A stretch of DNA of 64,000 bases. It comes from Vanilla planifolia (Eukaryota; Streptophyta; Magnoliopsida; Asparagales; Orchidaceae). The notes beneath the pieces were generated by a model. It searched no databases, was not told the origin of the DNA, and was given only the letters and a program-made list of their open reading frames with translations. The stretch lies in NCBI GenBank assembly GCA_023846275.1, contig JAIUJO010000185.1:77001-141000 (forward strand). Direction: 5' to 3'. This document shows, piece after piece, positions 26,161 to 38,770 of the stretch. Every line of letters begins with the position of its first letter. The stretch's first letter is position 1. A program made the translations under genes and the position numbers.

Positions 26161-26448
26161 CATGTGTGTACATGATGTGCGTATGTGTACACATCTGAAT
26201 CTACACACATGCACACTTTCTTATGTGTGTGTTTGGGGGAATGTGTGTGTGTCTTTGTGTGTTTCTACTCATATCTATGTTTGTGCATGAGTGCATGCAT
26301 GTGCATGTGTGTATGTATATATGTGTGTATTTTTTCATGCATGTGCCTATGTGTATGTGTGCTTGCATGTGTGTGCTTATGCTTGTGCGTGTATCTATTT
26401 GCATATCTTTAGGTGGGTGTGCACTTTTGTGCATGTGTTTGTGTCTAC
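25011..26448. repeat. Higher-order array unit, tandem copy 1
   Basis: About 1.44 kb. Ordered landmarks shared with the next two units are GAATTCATG at 25,011, GCAAAGGTAC at 25,381, GACATTTTTAG at 25,601, GCAATTGTTTACACCAATC at 25,823, a TCAAAGTGTGCAC phrase near 25,988, GGGGGATTGTGGGTTTTTG at 26,054, and CTTATGTGTGTGTTTGGGGG near 26,220. It is shorter than its neighbours mainly between the unit start and GCAAAGG (370 bases against 454-469). No coding potential is evident. Confidence 0.82.
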
Positions 26449-27968
26449 GAGTTAATGCGTGTGTGCTTCTATGTCTATGTCCTTTCGTGTGTTCAAATGT
26501 GTGCTTGCATATGTGTGCATTTATGAATATGCATGTATGTGTGCATTCACAATTGTATTTTTATGTCTGCATGTGCATACGTCTTAAGCTATGTTCTTAT
26601 GTCTGTTGGTGTGCACGTGTGCGTATCTGTCAACATTTGTTCATGTGTGTGTTTATGCATCTATGTAAGCATATGCACATGAGAATGGGTTCATGTGTTT
26701 ATGTGCATGGATATTGGTAAATTGTGTTCTATTGTGTATGTGTGTATGTATGCGTGTGTGTGAGGGTGTGCACACATGTGTTTGCACATGTCGATGTGCA
26801 TTGTGTGCAATTGTGTATCAATGTGTGTAGTTGTGCATGTAAGTTTGCATGTACTTGCATGTTATTTTCCTCTGAATGTCCATGTGAGTGTGTGCATGAA
26901 TGTGTGTGCGTGTTTGTGCAAAGGTACATATGCAAGTGTGAGTGTGCATACATTTATCTTTATTCATGTTCATATGTGCATGTTCATGTGTGTTGGCATG
27001 TCAATGCATGTGAGTTTTTGTGTACATGTGTGTATGCATATGCGTTCATGTATGTACATTTTTTTTGTTTGTTTGTGTGCATATGTGTGTGTGAGCATCT
27101 TAGTGTCCATGTGTGCATGTATTTGTGTGACCTTTTTAGTGTGTGTGAATGTGAGTGTGTTTGTGGTTGCTTGTGCATGTATGTAAGTATATTTGTGTGT
27201 GTGCATTTGCATGTGTGTGCTTTATGTGTGTGTTGATGTGTGCATGAATGTTTAAGCATGTGTGTGTAAGATTTGCATTCGTATGTATCCATGTTAGAGC
27301 ATATGTGTGTGAGTTTGTGCATGCACTTATAAGTGTGCATGCAATTGTGTATACCCATCTTTGTGTTGTGCATCTATGCATGTGTGCTTATGTGTGTGTG
27401 TGGGGAAGTGTGTATGAACATATGTTCATGTGTATGTGTGTATTGTGTGTGTTTATTATGCATGTGTGTGCTTGTGCATAGTTACATGTGTGTGTGTGCA
27501 TGCGTGGTTGTGCATGTGCATGTGCTTTCTTTTCTGTCAAAGTGTGCACATGTGTGTGCTTGTGTCTATGTACATTTGTGTGTATTTATGTGCATGCCTG
27601 GGGGGGGATTGTGGGTTTTTGTGTGTTAGCATGTGTGCATGCCTATGTGCATATTTGTGTGTGTTTGAGTGTATATGAGTGTGCACATGTGTGTGCATGA
27701 GTTTGTGTATGTGTGCACATGTGTGCACTTTCCTATATGTGTGTTTAGGGAATGTGTGTGCATCTTTGTGTGTTTGTGCTCATATCATATTTGTTCATGA
27801 GTGCATGCATATGTGTGTGCTTGCGTGTATGTATATGTGTGTGCATTTGCATGTGCATGTGACTCTGTGTGTTTGTATGTGCATGCATGTGTGTGCTTAT
27901 GCTTGTGCATGCATCTATGTGCATATTTATGGGTGAGTCTACACTTATGTGCATGTCTTTGTGTCTAT
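26449..27968. repeat. Higher-order array unit, tandem copy 2
   Basis: About 1.52 kb. Landmarks in the same order are GAGTTAATG at 26,449, GCAAAGGTAC at 26,918, GACCTTTTTAG at 27,129, GCAATTGTGTATACCCATC at 27,341, a TCAAAGTGTGCAC phrase near 27,537, a seven-G run leading into ATTGTGGGTTTTTG at 27,600, and a TTAGGGAATG phrase near 27,745. An ATCTATGTAAGCATATGCAC phrase near 26,660 is almost repeated in copy 3 near 28,181. Confidence 0.84.
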
Positions 27969-29538
27969 GAGTTCATGTGTGCATGCTTCCATGTCTATGT
28001 GTTTTAGTATGTCCACATGTGTGCATGCATATGTGTGCATTTGTGCATATGAGTGCATGTGTGCATTTGCACTTGTATTTGCATGTGTATGTGCATATGT
28101 CTTAATGTGTGTGCTTTTTGTCTATTGGTGTGCACGTGCGTAGGTGTAAACTTTTGCTCGTGCGTGTTTGTGTGTTTATGCATCTATGTAAGCATGTGCA
28201 CATGAGGATGGGTTCATGTGTGTGTGTGCATGTATATGGATGCATTGTGTGTGATCGTGTATTTGTGCATGTGTGTGAGTGTGTGCATGCATGCGTTTGC
28301 ACATGTCAATGTTCATTGTATAGTTGTGCATGCTAATGTGCATGCATGTGTGCGTGTATCTGCATGCTTTTTTCCAATGCATGTGCATGTGAGTGTGTCC
28401 ATGAATTTGTATGTTTGTGTGTGCAAAGGTACAGATGCATGTGTGAGTGTGCAAGCATTCGTCTATATTCATGCTCATGTGTGCATGTTCGTGTGTGTGT
28501 GTTTGTGCATGTGTGTGCTGGTGTGTTTATATGTGTGTGTTTTTGTGTAAATGTGGGTGTGCATATGCATTCATGTATGTACATGTTTTTTGTTTGTGAG
28601 TATGCATATGCATGTGTTAGCATCTTTGTGTCCATGTGTGCATGTATTTGTGTGACCTTTTAAGTGTGTGTGAATGTGAGTGTGTTTGTGCTTGCATGTG
28701 CATGTGTGTAAAGTATTTTTGTGTATGCATGAGTTTGTGTATGTGTTTGTCTGTGCATGTGCATGTGTGTGCTTTATGTGCATGTTGACGTGTATGTGCA
28801 AGTTTAAGCATGTGTGTAAATGATTTCCATTTGTCTGTGTCCATGTTAGAGCATACATGTGTGAGTTTGTGCATGCACTTATAGGTGTGCATGCAATTGT
28901 GTACACCCATCTTTGTGTTGTGCATCTATGCATGTTTGCTTATGAGTGTGTGAGGGCATGTGTGTATGAGTGCATGTTCATGTGTATGTGTGTGTGCACT
29001 TGTGTGTTTATTGATTCATGTGTGTGCATGTGTGTACAGGTGTGTGTGTGTGTGTGCATGTGGTTGTGCATGTCTGTGTGTGTGTTCCTTTTTGTTAAAG
29101 TGTGCACATGCATGTGCTTAGGTTTGTGCACATTTTTGTATATTTGTGTGCATGTCAATGAGGGGGATTATGGGTTTTTGTGTGTACTTGCATGTGTGTA
29201 TGTCTTTGTGCATATTTGTGTGTGTTTGAGTGTGTGTGTGTGTGTGTGCACATGTGCAAATTTTCTTATGTGTGTGCTCTGGAGAATGCGCATGTCTTTG
29301 TGTGTTTCTGCTCATAACTATGTTTATGCATGACTGCATGTATATGTGTGTGCATGTATGTGTATATATATGTGTGCATTTGCATGTGCATGTGCCTTTG
29401 TGTGTGGTGGTTATTCTTATGCATGTGTCTATGTGCATATTTTTGGGTGGATGTGTGTGTCTGTGTGTGCTTGTGTGCACATTTGTCTACATGCATGTGT
29501 GCATGTGACTGTGTGCACATGTGCATGTATGTGTTCAT
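27969..29538. repeat. Higher-order array unit, tandem copy 3
   Basis: About 1.57 kb. Landmarks are GAGTTCATG at 27,969, GCAAAGGTAC at 28,423, GACCTTTTAAG at 28,654, GCAATTGTGTACACCCATC at 28,893, a TTAAAGTGTGCAC phrase near 29,095, AGGGGGATTATGGGTTTTTG at 29,161, and a CTGGAGAATG phrase near 29,279. The last hundred bases before 29,538 are expanded relative to copy 2. A weaker AAGTTCATG at 29,539 may start a further, eroded unit. Confidence 0.82.
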
Positions 29539-32089
29539 AAGTTCATGTGTGGGTGTGTGTATGTATGCATGTTTGCATGTGCATGTGATATAGTTCTTAT
29601 GCATGTCCACGTGTTTGCATGCATATGTGTATATGTGTCTGTGTGTGTGTGTGTGTGTGCATATGTGAGTGCATACATGTATATGTGTGTGAGTGCATGC
29701 ATGTGTGTATGTGCATGCTTGTTTGTGTATGTATGTGTGTATATGTGCATAAGTGTGTGTGTGCATTTGCATGTGTGCGAGTGTGTGTATGTGTGTGTTT
29801 GTGAATGTATTAGTGTGTGTGGGTGTGTATGTGTGTGTCTTTGTGTGTTCCTATGGTTGTGTGCTTGAGTGTGTGTGTAGTTGTGTAAGTGTGTATATTT
29901 GTGGGTTTGCATGCATGTGTGTGCTTACATGTGTGTGTATGCATGTGAGTGTGCATATATGTGTGTATGGGGGTGCTTATGTGAATGTGTGTATGTGCAT
30001 ATGTGTGCATAAGAGTTCATATATGCATGCATGTTTGTATGTGTGTGCATTCTTATGTGTGTGGGTTGTCAATGTGTGCGTGTGCATGTCCATCTGTGTA
30101 TGTGTTCGTGCATGTGTGCATTTATGTTTGTGTGTATGCATATGCATATGCATGCATTTGTGCACGTGTGTGTGCATTCATGTATTTGTGTATTTGTTAA
30201 TGTGTGAGCATATTTATATGACAATGCATGTGTGTGTTTTTTGTGTGTGCTTGTGTACATGCATGCATGAGTGTGTGTGTGGGTGTATGTGTGTATGTGT
30301 GTGCACTCATTCATATGCATGTGAGCATGCTTGTGCTTGTGTATGTATGTGTGCTTGCTTATGTTTGCATTAGTGTGTGTGCATCTCTGTGTGAGTGTGG
30401 ATGCACACGTGATTGTGTTCATGTGTGTGTGTACATGTGTGTGTGTGTGCATGTGTGTTCGGATATCAGTGAGTCTCTATGTTTGTGTGTGAATCTACTT
30501 ATGTGAGTGTGTGTGCAAGAGTGCATGTATGTGTATGTGTGTGCGTGCATGTATGTTTGTTTGTGTACTTATATGTGTGCATGTGTATGTGTCCATGTGG
30601 GTGTTGGTGTATGTGTGTTTATCTATGTGTGTGCTTATGTGTTTGCATATGTGTGTGCATGTTTGAGTGCCTGTATGTATGTGTATATATTTTATTGTGC
30701 ATGTATATGGGTTGTGTATTCGTGAGTGTGTGCATGTACATGTGTGTAATTATGAATGCGTGTTTGTGTTTGAGTTTATTTGTGCATGTGTGCGTGCATG
30801 CATGTGTGCATGTCTATGAGTGTGAATACGAGTGTGTCTGTGTACATGTGTTCATGGGAGTGTCTATCTGTGCATGTGTTTGCATGTGTGTGCATGTGTG
30901 TAAGAATGTATGTTGTTTGTATGTGTGTGTATGTGTACATGTGTGTGCATATGCACATGCATATGTGTGTAGTTACATATGTGGTTGTGCATTTATGTGT
31001 GTGTCTATTTGTGTGTTTGTGCGTGTGTGCATGTGTGTATGCTTGTGTGTGTGTGTGCAAGTGTCTATTTGAGTGAGTAATTGTATGCACACATGTGTGT
31101 GTATGTTTATGAGTGTGTGCACATGTACATGTCAGAGTTTGTGTTCATGTGAATCAATGTGTCTATATGTGAGCATATTTTATGTGAGCATGTGGGTATT
31201 TGTGTGTACGTCTGCTCGTGTGCATGTATGTGTGTGTGTGTGTGTGCATGTTTTTGTTTGTGTATGTGTGTTTGTGCAAGCATGCATGTGTGTGTGCACT
31301 TGTGTATATCTTTTTATGCTTTCTTCTATGTGCGTGTGTGTACATGGGTGTGAGTATGTGTATACACATCTGCTTGCACATGTGTGCATGTGTTCGTATG
31401 TGATTGTGTGTGTGTTTGTGTTTGCATATGTGTGCATGTGTGTTTCTGTGTGTGTTTGAAAGTTTTTGTGTTGCTGTGTATGCACATGTGTGTACATTTG
31501 CATACTTGTGTTTATATACATGTGCATGTGTAAGTTCATGTGTTTGTGTCTATTCGTGTGTGTGTTCACATGTGTGAATTTATGTGTGTGTGTGCATGTC
31601 TAAGCATATCTATTTGTTTGGGTTGTGTATATGTGTGGGGGGTTTTCATATGTAGTGTTTGTGTGTCTGCGTGTGTGTGTACTAGATTATGTGTGTCTAT
31701 TTGTGTGCATCTGCACTTGTGAGTGTGTCTGTGCCAGTGTGTGTATGGGTGGGTGTTTATGTGTGTCCCTATGTGTGCACACATGAATGTGTTTTTGTGT
31801 TTGTGTGCATGCATGTGTATTTGTACATGTATGTGTGTGTCTGTGTCTAAACATGGGCACAGATGTGTATGTGTATATGTGTGTGTAAGCACATTTGTAT
31901 ATGTGTTTGTTTGTGCGCATGTAACTGTGACTATGTGCATTTGTGTTTTTGTGCATGTAGGTACATGTGTGTGTGTGGGTGAATGTTTGTATGAGCTTGT
32001 GTGTGTGCGTGTTCATGAACGTGCATGTGTGCATATGTGTGCACAACTCTGTGTGCATGTACATGTACATGTGTGCATGTGTTTGTGCC

Positions 32090-33712
32090 TATGCATACAT
32101 GTGTGTGAGCATCCATGTCTTCATGTATTAATGTGTTTGTATTTGTGTGTGTACATGTATGTATGCGATTGTGTATGTTTTTTCATGTGTGTGTGTACGT
32201 TTTAGGTTGTGTGCATGTGTGTGTTTGTGTTCACGTGGGTATATATGCGAGTTTTCATTCATGTTTGCATTTGTGCATTAATGTGTGTGTGTTGTGTGAG
32301 CATGTGCACATGCGGGTGTGTTCATGCATGAGTCTGTGAGTGTATGCAAGTGCATTGTGTGCACAATGTGTGTGTGTGTGTGTGTGCATGTGTGCATTCA
32401 TGTCCCTACATGTGTATGTACATGTAGATGTGCATGCATGTGTGTTTGTGTATCTACATGTTTGTTTGAATGTGTGTGTACATATGAAGGTGTGTGTGTG
32501 TGCAAAGGTATGCATGTGAATGTGTTTGTCCATATTCGTGTGCATGTGTGTATGTTAGTGCTAGTGTGTGTGTGTGTGCATGTCTGTGCATGTTTTTGTG
32601 TACATGTGTGTGTGCATGCATGTTTGTTTTTGCATGCAAGTGTGCAAGTGTGTGTGCATGTGAGCATCTTTTTTAGCATGTTTGCATATGTGTGTGTATT
32701 TGTGTGACATTTATTTTGTGTGCATATGAGCACGCGTGTGAATGCCTATACACATCTGTATGTATTTTTTGGTGTGTACATGAGTTTTGCGCATGTGTGT
32801 TTGTGTGTACATGTGTGTGCATTTGCATTGAACACATGTCAGTTTGTTTGTGCATGTGTGCATGTATTTTCCACACTTCTATGGGCATGTTAGTGCATAC
32901 ATGTGTGTGTGTGTTTGTGTTTGTACGTCTGACTAGAAATGTGCATGTAATTGTGTACATGCATCTTTGTTTGTGTTCATGCATGTGAGTACAATTATAT
33001 ATGTGTGTGTGAATGCTTGTGTGTGTGGGCCTATGTTCATGTGTGTGTGTGCATGTGTGTGTACAAACTTGTGGGTGTGTTTGTGAGTGCATATGTGAGC
33101 ATATGTGTAGTTCCCCATTTGTGTGTGCGTGTGTGTGGCTATGCACATAAGTGTGTTTATGTGTGTATTTGTGTCTACTTGTGTGCAAGTGTCATGCATG
33201 TGTGTGTATGTGCATTTGTATGTGTTTGTTTTCCTGATCATGTGTGTGTGTCCATGTGTGTCAGTGTGTATGCCTACGAGAGTGGATTGTGGGATTGTGT
33301 GTGCTTGCATGTGTATGTGCTTGAATGAGTATGTGTGTTCATTTGTGTGTGTTGGTGCATTAGCACACATATATGTGTGTGTGATTTTGCTCCTATGTGT
33401 GTTCAAATGTGTTTTTGTGTGTACATGAATTTGTAAGTGTGTATATGTCAATGTGTGTGTGTGTGTGCACACATGTGCACATGCTTATGTTTGTATATGG
33501 GTACATGCATGTGTTTCACTTCATGCATGTGTGCTCTTGGCTATGTTTGTGCATCACTATATGCATATGTTTGTTCATTTGCATGTGTCAACATTCATTT
33601 CTACTCTTGTGCATATGTCAGTGTGTAAGCTTTTTTTTGGGTGATGTGTATTTATGAGTGCATGGATGTGTTTGTGCATGACTATTTGTGCATATTTGTG
33701 TCTATTTGTGCA
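32090..33712. repeat. Higher-order array unit, diverged copy 4
   Basis: The same landmarks occur in the same order but are more eroded: GCAAAGGTA at 32,502, GACATTTATTTTG at 32,704, a GGGCATGTTAGTGCATAC phrase near 32,883, GTAATTGTGTACATGCATC at 32,947, and GTGGATTGTGGG at 33,282. The spacing from GCAAAGG to AATTGT (about 445 bases) falls in the range of the three tandem copies. Edges are estimates, set from CATCCATGTCTTCATGT near 32,108 and AAGTTCATC near 33,713. Confidence 0.62.
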
Positions 33713-34915
33713 TAAGTTCATCTAAGTATATGTGTGTGTATGTGTGCATGTGCATGGGTTTGTATGCTTGTTTTCTTGTGCATGTGTGTGTTTTTGTGTC
33801 CACGTGTGTGTGACTGTGATTGTGCATGTGTGTGCATGTGTTCCTGTGTGACTAGATAGATGTGTGTGTTTGTGTGTATTCATGCATGTGCACTGGTTTT
33901 AGTGTGTAGTTGTTATGTTATGATGTATGCAGGCTTGTGTGCATGTTTTTGTGTCTACGTGTGTTCATGTGTGTGTGTGTGTGTGCATATGTGTTCATGT
34001 ATATACATGTGTTATTGCATGTGTGTGTGTTTGTGTGCATCTTTGTCTACATGTGTGTGTGTGTATGCATGTGTTCATGTATTTCTATGACCCTTTTCGT
34101 GTATGCATTTGAGTGTGTGCATGCTTGCTTTTATACTTGTGTGTGTGAGTTTGTGTGACTGTTTTTGTGTCATGTGCATGTGTGTGCTTTATAGGTAAGT
34201 TTGTGTGTGCATGAATTTTTATGCACGTGTGTATATGTTTTGCATTTAAATGTGTTCCTATTAATGCATACGTGTGTTTGATTTTTTGTGTGCAATTGTG
34301 TAAATGCATCTTTGGGTGTGTGTAATCATGTGTGTGCACTTATGTGTGTATGAGTTAGTGTTTATATGTGTGGGAATGTGTTAATGTGTGCATGTGCGTG
34401 TGAACATGTGTATGTTTGTGGGTGCATGTCTATGCATATGTATAGTTTAGTGTGTTTGTGTGTGTGTGTGTGTGTGTTTGTGTAGGTGTGTGTGTGTGTG
34501 TGCATTTGTGTTACTTGTGTGTGTTTTTGTTAGAGGATTGTGGTGTGTTTGGGTGTATCTGTATGCAAGAGCATAGATTTGTGTGTGTGGGTGTATTTTC
34601 ATATGTGTGTAAGTTCAAGTGTGTGTTTGTGTGCATGAATGTGAGTGTGTGCATGCATACATAAGTACACATGCATGTGTGCATATCTTTAGGTGCATGC
34701 ATGTGTGTGTGTCTTTGCGTGTGTGTGCATAGGTATATGCATATGCATCTGCATGTGTGTAGCCATATGTGTGTGCACTTATATATGTGTGTGCATGTTC
34801 ATGTGTGTGTGTGTGTGTGCATGCATGTGTGTGTATATTTTTGAGTGCATGTGTGTGAGTGAATATGCATTTATTTGTGTGTGCATGTGTGCCTTTGATT
34901 GTGTGCATATATAAG
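33713..34915. repeat. Higher-order array unit, diverged copy 5
   Basis: The landmarks are GACCCTTTTCGTG at 34,089, a TTCCTATTAATGCATAC phrase near 34,255, GCAATTGTGTAAATGCATC at 34,292, and GAGGATTGTGG at 34,533. The interval to the same marks in copy 4 is about 1.25-1.39 kb, so copies 4 and 5 look like a tandem pair with a shortened second unit. The GCAAAGG mark is not recognisable. Edges are estimates. Confidence 0.55.
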
Positions 34916-35093
34916 TGTTTGCGCAAAAGTACATGTGTGTGTGTATGTATGTCTATGTGTGTTGAGTTTGTATCTGTGTTTTATCATGTGCATGTGTTTG
35001 TGTACTTGTGCATGTGTGTGTGTATACATGCATGAGGGAATGTGTGTATGCATGTGTGTGTGTGTGCATATGTCAGTGCATATGTGTGTGTGT

Positions 35094-35201
35094 GCATGCA
35101 TGTATGTATATGCATACATGTTTGTGTGTGCATGCATGTATGTATATGCATACATGTGTGTGTGTGCATGCATGTATGTATATGCATACATGTGTGTGTG
35201 T
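35094..35201. repeat. 36-base tandem repeat, three copies
   Basis: Three units start at 35,094, 35,130 and 35,166. Each reads GCATGCATGTATGTATATGC followed by ATACATG and a short TG tail. They differ only by a T/G change in the tail of the first unit. The near-perfect match sets them apart from the degenerate surroundings and implies recent slippage or unequal exchange. There are no spacers, so this is not a CRISPR array. Confidence 0.9.
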
Positions 35202-35762
35202 GTATGTGCATGCATGTATATGTGTATGAGTGTATGTGTGTGTACTTGCATGTGTGTGCATTTTCTTGTGTGCTTGTGTCTGTGTGTGCTATTGCTTGCA
35301 TTGGTGTGCATAAGTGTGTGCTTTGTGTGTTCCTATGATTTTATTCTTGTGTGTTCTTATGGGTGTGCAAGTTTGTACATGTGTAGGTATGTGTGTGTAG
35401 GAGAGCTTATCTATGTTTGTGAATGTGTCTATGTTTTCATGTGTGTATGTGTGTGTGTACATGTTTGTGTGCATGTGGGCATGTCTAAGAATATACATCT
35501 GTATGTGTATGTGCTTGTGAGTGTGTATATGCATGCATGTGTGTATGTGCATGTGTGTTGCTTGTGTGTGTAGGTTGTCCACATGTACATATGCCTATGT
35601 TTGCATGTGTGATGTGTTCATGCAAGTGTGTGCATGAGCATGTGTTTATGCATGCATTTGTGCATGTGTGTGTTTGTTCATGCTTTTATGTATGCCTATA
35701 GATGTGTGTGTGTATTCATGCATGTTTGTATTTGAATGTGTGCATGTGTATGTTTGTGCATC

Positions 35763-35799
35763 TATTCTTGAATTCTTTTCCAGGCACATCGAGAGCATG
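35763..35799. other. Short non-array island in the TG tract
   Basis: About 37 bases with no TG repetition, running from a TATTCTTGAATTC-like start to CAGGCACATCGAGAGCATG. It is too short to classify. It could be a filler insertion left by break repair or a scrap of a lost transposon. Confidence 0.4.
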
Positions 35800-36250
35800 T
35801 TTTCATGTGTTTGTGTGTGTGTGTATGCTACGCATATGTGAACCTATGTGTGTGTTCATACATGTGCTTATGTGTAAGCCTATGTTTCTGTATATGTGTG
35901 TTCATGTTCGTGTTTGCATTAGTTTGTGCATGTGTGTGGAGGTGCATCTGTGTGTGTGTGAAAGAGAGAGAGTTGGTGTGTGTGTGTGTGCATGTGTTTA
36001 CACTCTTGTGTCTGCATGTGTGGGTGTATGCAAGCATGCATGTGTGTGAGTATGTGTGTGTGTGTGCATGTGCATATGCTTGTATATGCATGTGTAGTTG
36101 TGCTTATGTGTGTGTGCATGTGTGTGCATGTATATGTGTGCAAGTGTGTGGTCATATGTGTGCATGTGCATAAGCATATGTGGCTATTTTTATTTTTGTG
36201 TGCATGTGTGAGCATTTATGTGTGTGTGTATGTGTGTGTATGTGTGTGTG

Positions 36251-36462
36251 AATGTGTGCATGTGACAGTGTGAGTTAATGTAAGTGCATGTGTTTGTACA
36301 CAAGTGTGGTTTATGTGAGTGTATAGGTATTTGTGTGTGTGTATGCTTTTGTGTGTGAATTTGTGCATGTGAGAGTGTGAGTTAATGTAAGTGCATGTGT
36401 TTGTACACAACTGTGGTTTATGTGAGTGTATAGGTATTTGTGTGTGTGTATGCTTTTGTGTG
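36251..36462. repeat. 107-base tandem duplication, two copies
   Basis: Copy 1 is 36,251-36,357 and copy 2 is 36,358-36,462. Both contain GTGAGTTAATGTAAGTGCATG, then TTTGTACACAA(G/C)TGTGG and GTATAGGTATTTGTG. I see only about three differences, so this duplication is recent relative to the rest of the array. Confidence 0.9.
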
Positions 36463-37169
36463 CATGTGTGTGTCCATGTTTTTTTGTGTATGCATGTTTT
36501 TGCATGTGTTCATGTGTTTGTGTTTTCATGGATGCACGTGTGAATGTGTGTGTGTTCTTGTGCATATGTCTTTGTGTGTATGCATATGGGTGTGGCTATG
36601 TGTGACTTTGCATGTGTGCTCTTACCTATATTTTTGTGTTTTATATGTGTGTATTGCTATGCACGTGCTTATCTAAACCATTGTGTGATTGTGTTTGTAT
36701 GTATATGCATGTGTAAGTATGTGTGTATATGTGTTTGTGTGTGTATGTGAGTGGGTTTGTGTGTTTGCATCTCCATATCTGTTTGTTTGTGCTAAGTGGT
36801 GAGGGGGTGTGAGTGTAAGCTTTGTGTGCATATGTGTGTGCGTGCATCTACATGCATGCAGATGTGTGTGCATAAGTTTGCAAGTGTGTTTGTGTGGGTG
36901 TTTGTATGTGCGTATCTATGTGTGAACACTTGTGTGTGTGCTTCTACACACGTGTCTATATGTTTGTCAAGATGGGCACATATATGTATGTGATGTGTGT
37001 GTGTGTGCACATATATATGTGTGTGTGTGTGTGTATGCATTAGTGCGTATGTGTGCTCATTTGTGTTTATGCATATGCAGGAACATGTGTGTGTGACTGT
37101 ATGTTCGTGTGCATGTGTGTGTGTTTCTCTGTGCATGTGTTTGTATTGTTGTGTGCATGCTTTTGTGCA

Positions 37170-38770
37170 TGTGATTGTACCTATAAGTGAATGTTTGTGT
37201 TTTTAGATGTCTGTGTGTATTCATGTGTCTACATGTGTACATGCAAATGTGTGTATTTGTGCATATACATATGTTTGTGCATTTGCGTGTGTTTTTATGT
37301 GTGTGCGTCATTGTGTGCATTCATCTTAGGATGTGAATGCTTGTGTGTATGTGTATGTGTTTGTTTGTGTGTTTATTCATTTGTGTAAGTATGTGCACAT
37401 TTAGGTGTATTCAATGTGTATGTGTGTGTTTGTGTGCATATATGTGTGTATGAATGTGTATGTGTGTGTGTTAGACTATATACATGCATGAAAGTGTGCA
37501 TATGTGCCTATGTGTGTGTGTAAATGCTTGTGCATGCATGTGCATGTCAGTGTGCATGTATGTTTGCATGTCTACATGTTTGCTTGCATATGTGTGTGCA
37601 TATGAGTGTGTATGTGTGTGTGAAGATACACCTATGTGCATGTACATGCATTTGTCTATATTTATGTGCATGTGTGCATGTGACTGTGTTTGAATGTGTG
37701 TGTGCATGTGTGTGCGTGTGTTATTGTGTATGTTTGAGTGTGCATATGTATCCATGTATGTACATGAATTTTTGCATGTGGATATGCAATTGTCTGTGCA
37801 TGTGAGCATCTTTGTGTGCATTTATTTGTGTAACCTTTTTAGATTGTGTGCAAATAAGTGTGTGTGTGTGTGTGCTTACCTGTGCATGTGTCTATGTAGT
37901 TTTGCATGTGTGTGTGAGTTTGTTTGTGAGTGTTTGTGTGAGCATGTGCATATGTGTGCTTTATGTGTGTCTTGGTGTGTGCATGCATGTTTATGCATTT
38001 GTGTACATGTTTTGAATTCATCTTTATCCATGTTAGCACATACATTTGTGTGTTTGATTGTGCTCTTATAGGTGTGCGTGCAATTGTATACATGCATCTT
38101 TGTGTGTGTGTGTGTGCATGCATGCATGTGCACTTATTTTTGTGTGTGAATCCTTCTGTGTGTGGGTGCATGTTCATGTGTGTGGGGGAGTCTTTGCATA
38201 TGTGTATGTAGAAGTGTGTGTTTATGGATGCATGTGTGTAGATGGATGTGTCTGGGTGTGTGCGTGCTTCTACACATGCATGTGTGTAGGTGTGTGAGTG
38301 TGTGTTTTCTTGTGTGAGCAAGTGTGCATGCATGCATTTGTGTGTGTGAATTTTTGTATATTTGTGTGCATGTTTGAGGGGGATTGTTGATGTTTGTCTG
38401 TGCTTGCATGTATGCTTGTCTGCATGTGTATTTGTGTGCATTTGAGTGTGCATGTGTGTACATGAGCACAGTGTGGATGTATGCTCATGTTTGTGTATTC
38501 AAGTGTGTGCATGTGTGTGCATGCATATGTGTGTGTGTGTGCACATGTGTGAGCACACACGTCCACACATGCTTTTATGTGTGTTTGGGTGTATGTTTTT
38601 GTTCTTTATTATGTGTGTGCTCATGTGAGAGTGTGTATGAGTGTATTCTTATGTGTGTTCATGTGTGTATGATTATGTATGTGCATTTGTGAGTGCATTC
38701 ATATGTGTGTTTGTGTGCATTCATATGTGTGCTTGTGCTTGTGTGCACATGTGTGTGCATATTTTTTGGT
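37170..38770. repeat. Higher-order array unit, diverged copy 6
   Basis: The landmarks are a GAAGATACACC variant of GCAAAGGTACA at 37,622, TAACCTTTTTAG at 37,831, ATCCATGTTAGCACATAC near 38,026, GCAATTGTATACATGCATC at 38,080, and GAGGGGGATTGTTGATG at 38,376. The spacing between marks follows copies 2 and 3 closely. About 3.8 kb of array lies between this copy's G-run mark and that of copy 5. Edges are estimates. Confidence 0.6.

Noticed and set aside
35094-35201. CRISPR-like array of 36-base repeats
   Set aside because: The units are directly adjacent with no unique spacers, in a eukaryotic repeat setting.
35955-35971. GAAAGAGAGAGAG purine stretch as a regulatory GAGA element
   Set aside because: It is a short simple-sequence interruption with no adjacent gene or promoter to act on.
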